DNA of 19,443 nt, taken from contig NZ_CAMPHH010000023.1 of the NCBI RefSeq assembly GCF_946885855.1, forward strand, positions 1 to 19,443, written 5' to 3'. Both the position numbers and the translations under genes were made by a program. This document shows, piece by piece, positions 9,200-16,192 of this stretch. Position 1 is the first letter of the stretch; every line of letters begins with the position of its first letter. Source of the stretch: an uncultured Actinotalea sp. (GTDB taxonomy: Bacteria > Actinomycetota > Actinomycetes > Actinomycetales > Cellulomonadaceae). The notes beneath the pieces are model-generated. The model searched no databases. It worked only from the letters and a program-made list of their open reading frames with translations, and was not told the origin of the DNA.

Positions 9200-9239
9200 G
9201 ACGACGGCGGTGCACCCGGCCCGGTGCACCGCCGTCGTC
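9200..9239 (-). terminator. Long hairpin downstream of flgE, second of two
   Basis: A perfect 17-bp stem (9200-9216 with 9223-9239) and a 6-nt loop. The arm contains GACGACGGCGGTGCAC and its exact complement. There is no T-tract on either strand, so it is not a classical intrinsic terminator. Many actinobacterial terminators lack the tract. The position after the last flagellar gene and before a separate transcript supports a termination or RNA 3'-end stabilising role. Confidence 0.6.
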
Positions 9240-9240
9240 G

Positions 9241-9275
9241 GCCGCCCGCCCCTCCCCTCCAGGGGGGCGGACGGC
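9241..9275 (-). terminator. Hairpin immediately downstream of flgE, first of two
   Basis: Positions 9241-9252 pair with 9264-9275 (11 of 12 pairs, one C·A mismatch) around an 11-nt loop. It begins 14 nt after the flgE stop and abuts the second hairpin with one base between. Almost all pairs are G-C. It is probably part of the end of the flagellar transcript. Confidence 0.5.
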
Positions 9276-9288
9276 CCCTGCACGCGCG

Positions 9289-10488
9289 TCAGCGCTTGAG
9301 GTTCACGAGCTCCTGGAGCATCTCGTCCGACGTCGTGATGACGCGGCTGTTCGCCTGGAAGCCACGCTGGGCGATGATCAGGTTGGTGAACTCGGCGGAG
9401 AGGTCGACGTTCGACATCTCCAGCGCCCCGCCCGTGAGCGCACCGCGGCCGCCGGTCCCCGCCTCGCCGACCTGCGGGTCGCCGGAGTTGACCGTGGTCC
9501 GGTACAGCGAGCCGCCCGCCTTCTCCAGACCGGCCGGGTTGGCGAACGTCGCGAGCGACACGCGGCCGAGCGCCTGCTTGAGGCCGTTGCTGAACGAGCC
9601 GAGCAGCGTGCCGTCCGCGTTGATGACGAAGGACTGGAGCGTGCCCGCGGTCCGGCCGTTCTGGCCCGAGGCCTCGACCGTCGTCAGGCCCGCGTAGCCG
9701 GTCAGGGCGGAGAGGTCGACGGTCGGGCCGCCGGTGACGGCCAGGCTGCCGCCGGCGGTGAGCGCGCCGGACGCGTCGAACTGGACGGTCCCGCCGCCGG
9801 CCGCGACGCCGTCGAGGGTGGCCGCGACGGTCCACTCGCCCGCGGTCGCCGTCTTCGTGAAGGCGAGGTTCAGCGCGCGCGCCGTGCCGTCGGGGGCGTA
9901 GATCGTGATCTCCCGGTTGAGCACCGTGGGCGTCGGCGTCATGGCGGCGTCCGAGGGCAGGTTGCCCTCGAAGGTCGCCGTGGTCGTCTGCGTCGACCCC
10001 ATGAGCGTGGCGACCGGCAGCCGCAGGTCGGACAGCGGGGCGTTGATGTCGATCGAGCCGTCGTCGGCGGCGGCCCAACCCTGCACGAGCCCGCCGTCGG
10101 GCGTGACGAGCTGGCCCTGGGCGTCGAAGTCGAACGCGCCGGCCCGGGCGTAGAGCGCCTCGGTGCCCTTGCGGACCACGAAGAACCCGTCGCCGCTGAT
10201 CATCATGTCCGTCGAACGGTTGGTGAGCTGGGCGGCGCCCTGCTGGAAGTTCGTGGTCACGCCCGCGACGCGCACGCCGAGGCCGACCTGCGCGGGGTTC
10301 GTGCCACCGCCGACGCCCTCCTGGGGGGCGCCCGCGTTCTGGATGACCTGCGAGAGCGTGTCCTGGAACTGCGTCTGGGAGGTCTTGAAGCCGGTGGTGT
10401 TGACGTTGGCGATGTTGTTGCCGGTGACGTCGAGCATCGTCTGGTGGGCGCGCAGGCCGCTGATGCCGGAGAAGAGCGAGCGGAGCAT
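9289..10488 (-). CDS. flgE: Flagellar hook protein FlgE
   Basis: 399 residues, close to the length of enterobacterial FlgE (about 400). It polymerises into the hook outside the cell, linking rod to filament. The N-terminus has the rod/hook signature MLRSLFSGISGL...LDVTGNNIANVNTTGFKTSQTQF, followed by STDMMISGDGFFVV near residues 85-105. The C-terminus has the paired helix with NVDLSAEFTNLIIAQRGFQANSRVITTSDEMLQELVNLKR. The middle is the variable surface domain. A ribosome site (GAAGGGA, 7-nt spacing) supports the ATG. It is the last flagellar gene of this operon, separated from flgD by 60 nt and followed by two hairpins. Export is by the flagellar type III apparatus, so no Sec signal is expected or seen. 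Confidence 0.97.
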   Translation of the reverse strand: MLRSLFSGISGLRAHQTMLDVTGNNIANVNTTGFKTSQTQFQDTLSQVIQNAGAPQEGVGGGTNPAQVGLGVRVAGVTTNFQQGAAQLTNRSTDMMISGDGFFVVRKGTEALYARAGAFDFDAQGQLVTPDGGLVQGWAAADDGSIDINAPLSDLRLPVATLMGSTQTTTATFEGNLPSDAAMTPTPTVLNREITIYAPDGTARALNLAFTKTATAGEWTVAATLDGVAAGGGTVQFDASGALTAGGSLAVTGGPTVDLSALTGYAGLTTVEASGQNGRTAGTLQSFVINADGTLLGSFSNGLKQALGRVSLATFANPAGLEKAGGSLYRTTVNSGDPQVGEAGTGGRGALTGGALEMSNVDLSAEFTNLIIAQRGFQANSRVITTSDEMLQELVNLKR

Positions 10489-10548
10489 GAGGGTGTCCCT
10501 TCGAGGTGGACCGGGCTGAGGGTCGGGTCGGGCCGGTGACGTCGGCCG

Positions 10549-11130
10549 TCAGACCGGCAGCGCGCCGGGGGCGGGGGCGGTGGCGGGCGTCGTGCCCTCG
10601 GCGGACCCGGGCGTCGTGCCCGAGGGGGGTACGGGTCCAGCAGGTCCAGCGGGTGCAGCAGGTCCAGCAGGTGCAGTGGGCGCCGGTGCGCCGGCCGAGC
10701 GCCGCGCCGCGGTGACGGCGTCGAGCGGGACGGCCTTGTCCCCGACCCTCACCATCGGCACGTCGAGCGCGAACGAGACCTCCGAGACGACACCCGTCCG
10801 GGTGGTCCCGTCGACGTCGGTCCAGCTGACCTCCTGGCCGACCATCCCGAGCGCGGCGACGCGCATCTGCAGCGCGAAGCTCTCCCGCGAGGTCTCGGCC
10901 ACGGCGGTGAGCTGCTCCATCGAGGACAGCTGCGTGGACTGCGCCATCATCTCGGTGGTGTCCATCGGCGAGGACGGGTCCTGGTTGCGCAGCTGAGCGA
11001 CGAGCAGTGCCAGGAACACCTCCTTGTCCATCGTCTTCTTCGCCTCGGTGGCGGCAGTGGCGGTGGTGTGCAGGCTGGTGGGCGCCGTGGGCACGGTGGG
11101 TCCTGCCGCCGCGGTCGGGGTGATCGTCAT
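10549..11130 (-). CDS. flgD: Flagellar hook-assembly (cap) protein FlgD
   Basis: 193 residues, somewhat shorter than the Salmonella protein (about 230). FlgD caps the growing hook and guides FlgE insertion. The conserved N-terminal block is at residues 34-73 (MDKEVFLALLVAQLRNQDPSSP, then MMAQSTQLSSMEQL). A compact beta region follows at 95-140 (LGMVGQEVSWTDVDG). There is no room for a full Ig-like C-terminal domain. Instead, residues 145-193 are a Pro/Ala/Gly/Thr-rich tail encoded partly by 9-nt tandem repeats. The ribosome site GGAGGAG fits the ATG. The gene is 12 nt after fliK and 60 nt before flgE, consistent with hook assembly. Confidence 0.94.
   Translation of the reverse strand: MTITPTAAAGPTVPTAPTSLHTTATAATEAKKTMDKEVFLALLVAQLRNQDPSSPMDTTEMMAQSTQLSSMEQLTAVAETSRESFALQMRVAALGMVGQEVSWTDVDGTTRTGVVSEVSFALDVPMVRVGDKAVPLDAVTAARRSAGAPAPTAPAGPAAPAGPAGPVPPSGTTPGSAEGTTPATAPAPGALPV
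10634..10678 (-). repeat. 9-nt tandem repeat in the 3' end of flgD
   Basis: Five consecutive 9-nt units on the plus strand (ggtccagca, ggtccagcg, ggtgcagca, ggtccagca, ggtgcagtg). They encode a Pro-Ala-Gly/Ala tripeptide pattern (residues about 151-167). Copy-number change would stay in frame and only lengthen or shorten the flexible tail. Confidence 0.8.
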
Positions 11131-11142
11131 GGGTCTCCTCCG

Positions 11143-12552
11143 TCAGACGAGCAGGTCCAGGCCGCCCGTGGGCGACGTCCGTGAGCCGCCGACGACGGCG
11201 TCCGGGGCGGCGGGTCCGTGGCCGCGCCGCCCGTCGGGGCCGGCCTGGGCCCCGCCCGCGCCGGCGCCGCGCTGACCGTCCCCGGCCTGGCCGTCGGGGC
11301 GGCCGGACGCGCCGCCCGGCTGCTCGCGGCCGAGGTCGAGCTGGGCGGACAGGCCGGTCGCGGCGAGGTCGCGGCGCAGGTCCGGCAGGGCCGAGCGCAG
11401 CGCGTCGCGCGCGGCGTCGGACGCCCCGACGAGCTCGATGCGCACGCCCTCGGCGCCGATGTGCGCGACGACCCGCACAGGACCGAAGCTGTCCGGGTCC
11501 ACCCGGAGGGTGAGGACGTGGTCGCCGACGGGCAGGGTGCGCAGCGTCGCGAGCCGCGCACCGAGCTGCTCGGCCAACGACGGCGCCGCGGGCTGGGCCG
11601 CGCCGGCCGGGACCGGGGCGGGGGTCGATGCGACCGACGCCGTCTCGGCCGGGACGCCGACGACGGCGACCCCGGTCGGCGTCGCGCCCGACGCGCCGGC
11701 GGCGCTCGCCGCGGGGGCCGTCGGAGCCGGTGCGGAGGTACCCGTGCCCGGGGCGCCGTCCCCGTCGACGGAGGGGTCCGTGAGGCCCAGGGACGCGAGG
11801 GCGCCGCCGACCAGGGTCCCGACGGTCGTGCCCGCCGACCCGCCGACGGGCGCGGTGGTGGGCGCGGCACCGGCGTCGCGATCCGCGCCGAGGCTCGCCG
11901 GGCCGGAGCCGGGCCCGGTGGGGGCGCCGGGAACGGTCGGCACCGGGGAGGTGCCGGCACCCGTGCCGGTGGTCGTGCCGGCCGCCGCACCGGGGGTCGT
12001 GCCCGAGGTGGCGGTCGCCCCCTCGGGGTCGGAGGTCCCCGCCCGGGCGGCCGTCTGCGCCATGAGGCGGGCGGTGAGGTCGAGGACGACCGCGAGCGCC
12101 TCCTCACCCTCGGGCGGGACGGCCGTGGACGTCGTCGTGGGCGACGGGACGGCGGCGTCCGCCGCGCCGCGCGCGAGGTCCGCGATGGCGCCGTCGACGA
12201 CGGCGCCGACCGTCGTGAGCGCGGGGGCGCCGCTCGGCGTGCCCGCGAGGGCCGCCTCGCCGGGCCGGGCGCCGTCGGCGGGCGCGTCGGTCGCCGGGCC
12301 GCGCTGGGTCGGGACGTCCGTCGCACCCGGACGATCGGTCGTCCGCGGGCGGTCCGCAGCGCCGGCGCGGTCGGCAGGAGCGGGACGCGTCGTGTCGTCC
12401 CGCCGCTCGCGCGCGCGGCGGTCCTCCCGGGCCCGGTCGACGGCGTCCTCGAGCGTGCGCGAGAAGTCGCCGTCGGCGGTCGGCGAGCCGGGGCGCGCGG
12501 GCCGGGCGTCCGGCTGCGGCGGCGGGGCAGGCAGCATGACGATCGTGGTCAT
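11143..12552 (-). CDS. fliK: Flagellar hook-length control protein FliK
   Basis: 469 residues. The ATG at 12552 overlaps the fliJ stop as ATGA. The frame extends further upstream, but only as a shadow inside fliJ. FliK is secreted during hook growth and switches export from hook to filament substrates. Residues 1-325 are low-complexity, rich in Ala, Pro, Thr and Asp, as expected for the poorly conserved ruler region. Residues about 330-410 are the conserved Flg_hook domain: LGARLATLRTLPVGDHVLTL, then RVDPDSFGPVRVVAHIGAEG and VRIELVGASDAARDALRSAL, then a leucine-rich helix. The last 55 residues are a Gly/Arg/Asp-rich tail. The position between fliJ and flgD is standard. Identification rests mainly on the C-terminal domain and context. 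Confidence 0.9.
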   Translation of the reverse strand: MTTIVMLPAPPPQPDARPARPGSPTADGDFSRTLEDAVDRAREDRRARERRDDTTRPAPADRAGAADRPRTTDRPGATDVPTQRGPATDAPADGARPGEAALAGTPSGAPALTTVGAVVDGAIADLARGAADAAVPSPTTTSTAVPPEGEEALAVVLDLTARLMAQTAARAGTSDPEGATATSGTTPGAAAGTTTGTGAGTSPVPTVPGAPTGPGSGPASLGADRDAGAAPTTAPVGGSAGTTVGTLVGGALASLGLTDPSVDGDGAPGTGTSAPAPTAPAASAAGASGATPTGVAVVGVPAETASVASTPAPVPAGAAQPAAPSLAEQLGARLATLRTLPVGDHVLTLRVDPDSFGPVRVVAHIGAEGVRIELVGASDAARDALRSALPDLRRDLAATGLSAQLDLGREQPGGASGRPDGQAGDGQRGAGAGGAQAGPDGRRGHGPAAPDAVVGGSRTSPTGGLDLLV

Positions 12553-13034
12553 CGGGTCACCCCAGGGCTCGTGGTGGTCGACAGGGCGGTGGTGCCCGGC
12601 CCCGTCGTCGTCGGTGCGCCGGCGGCGGTGGCGCGGCGGGTCGCGGCCTCGTCGAGGACGAGCTGCTCGGCGCGCTCGCTCTCGAGGCGCACCGTCTCGT
12701 CGTGCCGCTCCTCGAGCTTGCCGAGCGTCGTGGCGGCGACGCGGGTCGCGGACCACGTGGCGGTGCGCTGCTCCGCGACCGCGGCGGCGGCCTGGACGGC
12801 CAGCGTCGCCTCGGTGAGCATCGCGCCGAGCGACGCCCGCGACGCCACGGCGACCTGCCAGGCGAGCGTGTCCGTCCGCTCGGGCATCCCCGCGTCGTTG
12901 AGCAGCGCCTCGGTGTCCCGGCGGCGCTGCACGGCCCCGGCCTTCTCGGCGTTGGCGCGCGCGACCTCGGCGGCGGCCTGCTCCTCCTGGAGCTTGCGCA
13001 GCCGCAGCAGGCCGGCCAGGCGGAAGCCGCTCAC
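12549..13034 (-). CDS. fliJ: Flagellar export protein FliJ
   Basis: 161 residues. The GTG start at 13034 overlaps the fliI stop as GTGA. FliJ is the central stalk-like coiled coil of the FliH-FliI-FliJ export ATPase and links it to FlhA. The sequence is almost entirely helical: MSGFRLAGLLRLRKLQEEQA with dense Ala/Glu/Arg heptads through about residue 135, then a flexible Thr/Pro-rich tail of 25 residues. FliJ is poorly conserved in sequence, so length, coiled-coil character, the FRLAGLLRLRKLQEE opening and position between fliI and fliK carry the call. The frame is open far upstream inside fliI, but that part is a GC-rich shadow. Confidence 0.88.
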   Translation of the reverse strand: MSGFRLAGLLRLRKLQEEQAAAEVARANAEKAGAVQRRRDTEALLNDAGMPERTDTLAWQVAVASRASLGAMLTEATLAVQAAAAVAEQRTATWSATRVAATTLGKLEERHDETVRLESERAEQLVLDEAATRRATAAGAPTTTGPGTTALSTTTSPGVTR

Positions 13035-14470
13035 GACGCGCCGCCCGCAGCGGCCGGCGCGCCGAGCACACCGGCGAGCGCCTGGAGGTGCTGCCAGGAC
13101 CGGCCGGCGTCCGCGACCTCGTCCATCCCCTGCCGCAGGAACGCGTCGATGGCGTCCGCGTGCGCGACGCCCGCGTCCACGAGCGGGTTCGATCCCGTCA
13201 CGTACGCGCCGACGTCGAGCAGGTCCTGCGCCCGACGGCGCGCCGCGAGCACCTGCCGCAGCCGGGTCGCCGCCGCCTGCTGCTCCTTGGTCGTGACGCG
13301 GGTGGCGACGCGGGAGACCGAGCCGAGCACGTCGATGCTCGGGAAGTGCCCGGCGACGGCGAGGTCGCGGGTGAGGACGACGTGCCCGTCGAGGATCGAG
13401 CGGGCGGCGTCGGCGATGGGCTCGTTGTGGTCGTCGCCGTCCACGAGGACGGTGTAGATGCCGGTCACGGAGCCGCGCTCGGCGGTGCCGGCACGCTCGA
13501 GCAGCTGAGCGAGCAGGGAGAACGTCGACGGCGGGTACCCGCGGGTGGCGGGCGGCTCCCCGACGGACAGGCCGATCTCGCGCTGCGCCATGGCGACGCG
13601 GGTGAGCGAGTCCATCATGAGGACGACGTCGCGGCCGGCCTCGCGGAACGTCTCGGCGATGCGGGTCGCGACGAACGCCGCGCGCAGGCGGACCAACGGG
13701 GGCTCGTCCGACGTGGCGACGACGACGACGCTGCGCGCCAGCCCCTCCGGGCCCAGGTCGTCCTCGAGGAACTCGCGGACCTCGCGTCCCCGCTCCCCCA
13801 CGAGCGCGATGACGGAGACCTCGGCCTCGGTGCCGCGCGCGACCATCGACAGCAGGCTCGACTTGCCGACACCGGACCCGGCGAAGAGGCCGATGCGCTG
13901 GCCGCGGCCGACCGTCGTCATGGTGTCGAGCGCCCGCACGCCGAGCGCGAGCGGGGTGTCGACGCGCGCCCGCTGCAGCGCGTGCGGCGCGGAGCCGGTG
14001 ACGGGGGCGTGCCCGCCGCCGAGCGGTCCCTTGCCGTCGATCGGCCGACCGAGGCCGTCGAGGACCCGCCCGAGCAGGGCGTCGCCGGTCGGCACGAGGA
14101 GCGGCCGGCCGGTGGACCGCACGGGCAGCCCGACCCGCAGGCCGTGCACCTCCCCCAGCGGCATGCACCGCAGGACCGACGACGTCGCCGCGACGACCTC
14201 CGCGACGGTCGTCCCCTGCTCCGCGTCCCCGATCTCCAGCAGGTCCCCGACGGCACCCGGCAGCCCCGCGACGTCGACCGACAGACCGACGACGGCGTGC
14301 ACGCTGCCGACCCGCTCGGGTGCCGCGGCGGCGAGCGCGCGGACGAGGGCAGGGTCGAGCAGCGCAGCGCGTGCCGGGTACGACGCGGCGCCCGCGGACG
14401 GGACGGCAGGGGGCACGTCCGCGACGCCGGTGCGCGGCGTCGGGAGCGTCGGCAGCGTCGGCGCGCTCAT
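13031..14470 (-). CDS. fliI: Flagellum-specific ATPase FliI
   Basis: 479 residues, slightly longer than the usual 440-460 because of a Pro/Ala-rich N-terminus (about 35 residues). It hydrolyses ATP at the base of the flagellar type III export gate. Visible motifs: GRPIDGKGPL (141-150), Walker A AGSGVGKS (197-204, Lys203), catalytic-type GERGRE with Glu226, Walker B VVLMMD ending at Asp287, and SLTRVAMAQREIGLSVGEPP directly after it. GYPPSTFSLLAQLLERAG and GSVTGIYTVLVDGDDHNEPI are typical of the F1-ATPase-like FliI/YscN family. All key residues are intact. The start overlaps the fliH stop (ATGA) and the end overlaps fliJ (GTGA), so the three export-complex subunits are translationally coupled. 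Confidence 0.97.
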   Translation of the reverse strand: MSAPTLPTLPTPRTGVADVPPAVPSAGAASYPARAALLDPALVRALAAAAPERVGSVHAVVGLSVDVAGLPGAVGDLLEIGDAEQGTTVAEVVAATSSVLRCMPLGEVHGLRVGLPVRSTGRPLLVPTGDALLGRVLDGLGRPIDGKGPLGGGHAPVTGSAPHALQRARVDTPLALGVRALDTMTTVGRGQRIGLFAGSGVGKSSLLSMVARGTEAEVSVIALVGERGREVREFLEDDLGPEGLARSVVVVATSDEPPLVRLRAAFVATRIAETFREAGRDVVLMMDSLTRVAMAQREIGLSVGEPPATRGYPPSTFSLLAQLLERAGTAERGSVTGIYTVLVDGDDHNEPIADAARSILDGHVVLTRDLAVAGHFPSIDVLGSVSRVATRVTTKEQQAAATRLRQVLAARRRAQDLLDVGAYVTGSNPLVDAGVAHADAIDAFLRQGMDEVADAGRSWQHLQALAGVLGAPAAAGGAS

Positions 14471-15180
14471 GACTGGTCCTCCAGCAGCGCGCGACGCGCG
14501 CGGTCCAGCGCGGTCGAGATCTGGGCGTCGAGGTAGCCGGTCGGGTGCTCGCTCACGGCGTCGCCGGGCCGCAGCCGCGGGTCGGCGACGAGCGCGACGC
14601 CGTCGGGCAGCGAGCGCTCGCCGGAGGCGAGGACGGCCCGGACGTGCGCGAGGTCGGCCGGGTGCAGCCGGATCGTGTGGACCCCGAGGTCTGCGGGGAC
14701 CGCGAGGGCCCGGTCCAGCAGGGCGCGGGCCCCGGCGGGGCCGGGGGTGAGCTCGCGCTGGAGCACCGCCTCGGCGAGCGCGAGCGCGGCCTCGAGCAGC
14801 GTGCGCCGGGCGTCGTCGACGACGGGGGCCGTGCGGCCCGCCGCCGCGGCGACGGCACGCTCGAGCACCCCCAGCGCCCCGCCGACGGCGTCCTGGCGCG
14901 CCCCCTCGGCGGCGAGGTGCTCGGCGGCGAGCCGGGTGCGCAGGGCCGCGGTCTCCTCGGCCGCGGCCCGGGCGCCGGCGGCGAACCCGGCCGCGAAGCC
15001 CGCGCTGCGGGCGCGCTCGGCGGCCTCGGCCGTCGCGGCGGAGGCGACGGGAAGGAAGGCGGGCCGGAACGCCGTCGTCGGCGCGTGCGCGGGCGCGGTC
15101 CCGCCGACGACGGAGGCAGCAGCGGCTGGGGCGGCGGTCCGGGCCGCAGCGGGGGCGAGCGTGCCCGTCTCAGGCGACAT
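14467..15180 (-). CDS. fliH: Flagellar assembly protein FliH
   Basis: 237 residues, near the usual 220-240. The ATG at 15180 lies 11 nt inside the end of fliG. A GAGGA-like ribosome site 5 nt upstream supports it, and further upstream extension lies wholly within fliG. FliH is the regulatory stator of FliI and anchors it to the C ring. Residues 1-45 are a disordered Ala/Pro-rich N-terminus. Residues 61-69 show the GxxxGxxxG repeat (G61, G65, G69) characteristic of FliH. A long Ala/Glu/Arg helix follows, then the conserved C-terminal domain with VHTIRLHPADLAHVRAVL and ALVADPRLRPGDAVSEHPTG, shared with HrpE/YscL and V-ATPase E subunits. Confidence 0.92.
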   Translation of the reverse strand: MSPETGTLAPAAARTAAPAAAASVVGGTAPAHAPTTAFRPAFLPVASAATAEAAERARSAGFAAGFAAGARAAAEETAALRTRLAAEHLAAEGARQDAVGGALGVLERAVAAAAGRTAPVVDDARRTLLEAALALAEAVLQRELTPGPAGARALLDRALAVPADLGVHTIRLHPADLAHVRAVLASGERSLPDGVALVADPRLRPGDAVSEHPTGYLDAQISTALDRARRALLEDQS

Positions 15181-16192
15181 ACTCGTCCTCGCCCTCGCGC
15201 CGGATGACGATCTGGCCGGACTCCTCGAGCTTGCGGATCGCCTGGACGACCTGGGCGCGCGCGTCCTCGACCATCGACAGGCGCACCGGGCCGAGCAGCT
15301 CGATCTCCTCGTCCAGGTTCTCGCGGGCGCGCTCGGACAGATTCCGCATGATCTTGTCCCGGACCTCCTCGTCCGCGCCCTTGAGGGCGACGGCGAGCTG
15401 GCCCATCTCGACCCCGCGGAGCACGAGCTGGATCGCGCGCTCCTCGAGCAGCGTGATGTCCGCGAAGACGAACATGCGGCTGCGGACCTCGTCGGCGAGC
15501 GACTGGTCGCGCGCCTCGAGGCCCTCGAGGATGAGCTTCTCCGTGGTCGGGTCGGCGCGGTTGATGATCTCCACGAGCGGCTGGACGCCACCGACGGCGG
15601 ACATCTCCTGCGGCGTGAGCACCGCGGACGCCTTGCGCTGGAGGTTCTCGGCCACGACCGTCACGACGTCGGGCGACGCGCGCTCCATGAGCGCGATGCG
15701 GTGGGCGACCTCGGCCTGCACCGCGGGTGACAGGCCGGTCATGATCGCCGACGCGTGGTCGGGCCGCAGGTGCGCCAGCACGAGCGCGACCGTCTGCGGG
15801 TGCTCGCCGGACAGCAGCGAGATCACCTGCCGGGCGTCGGCGTACTGGAGGAACTCGAAGGGCTGGCCCTGCAACGACGTCGCGAGGCGCTCGAGCATCC
15901 CTGCCGCGCGGTCCCGGCCGACGGACGCCTCGAGCAGCGCCTGGGCGACGCCGAGCCCGCCCCGGCCGGTGAAGGACGTCCCCATGGCCGCCTCGTGGAA
16001 CTCCTCGATGACGCTGTTGGCCGTCTCGGGGTCGACGCGCTCGAGGCGCGCGATCTCGGTGGTGAGCTCCTCGATCTCCGTCTCGTCGAGCATCGACATG
16101 ACGCGGGCGGCCTGCTCCTTGCCGATCTGGATGAGCAGGAGTGCGGCCTTCTGGGTGCCCGTGAGCTCTCCCGGGACGGTCCTGGTGCTCAC
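15170..16192 (-). CDS. fliG: Flagellar motor switch protein FliG
   Basis: 340 residues, the normal length. FliG is the rotor protein that meets MotA and transmits torque and switching. The N-terminal FliF-binding domain starts TGTQKAALLLIQIGKEQAAR. The middle domain carries the EHPQT motif at residues 130-134, which binds FliM. GGVQPLVEIINRADPTTEK marks the armadillo-like linker. The C-terminal torque domain has LLEERAIQLVLRGVEMGQLA, ALKGADEEVRDKIMRNLSER and the charged helix residues expected at the MotA interface. The GTG start at 16192 overlaps the fliF stop as GTGA. No missing segment or frameshift is visible. Confidence 0.97.
   Translation of the reverse strand: MSTRTVPGELTGTQKAALLLIQIGKEQAARVMSMLDETEIEELTTEIARLERVDPETANSVIEEFHEAAMGTSFTGRGGLGVAQALLEASVGRDRAAGMLERLATSLQGQPFEFLQYADARQVISLLSGEHPQTVALVLAHLRPDHASAIMTGLSPAVQAEVAHRIALMERASPDVVTVVAENLQRKASAVLTPQEMSAVGGVQPLVEIINRADPTTEKLILEGLEARDQSLADEVRSRMFVFADITLLEERAIQLVLRGVEMGQLAVALKGADEEVRDKIMRNLSERARENLDEEIELLGPVRLSMVEDARAQVVQAIRKLEESGQIVIRREGEDEYVA

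Larger units (their letters stand above)
8928..9288. other. Non-coding gap between flgE and the LamG gene
   Basis: 361 bp with no convincing coding frame. It contains two adjacent GC-rich hairpins just after flgE (9200-9275), a perfect palindrome at 9104-9113, an 8+8-bp inverted repeat at 8999-9020 and a small CCTCG/CGAGG hairpin at 8977-8989. The hexamer GTGCAC occurs four times (8943, 9142, 9210, 9224). Its middle part has more A/T than the flagellar genes, as expected for a promoter region. Confidence 0.75.

Noticed and set aside
8928..9215. N-terminal extension of the LamG protein up to an ATG at 9215
   Set aside because: It would run through a palindrome and a hairpin arm and bury the signal peptide 96 residues inside the protein. 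The ATG at 8927 has a ribosome site and exposes the signal peptide.
10489..10548. 60-nt gap between flgD and flgE examined for a promoter or terminator
   Set aside because: Only the flgE ribosome site is recognisable. No inverted repeat or hexamer pair stands out.
12553..13071. Upstream extension of the fliK frame into fliJ
   Set aside because: The extension is low-complexity Arg/Gly/Ala shadow of fliJ. The ATGA overlap at 12549-12552 matches the coupling style of the operon.
11218..14536. Long plus-strand open frames (about 692 and 482 codons) opposite fliK, fliJ and fliI
   Set aside because: Their composition is dominated by Arg/Gly/Asp from GC-rich antisense reading. The minus-strand genes have unmistakable family motifs.
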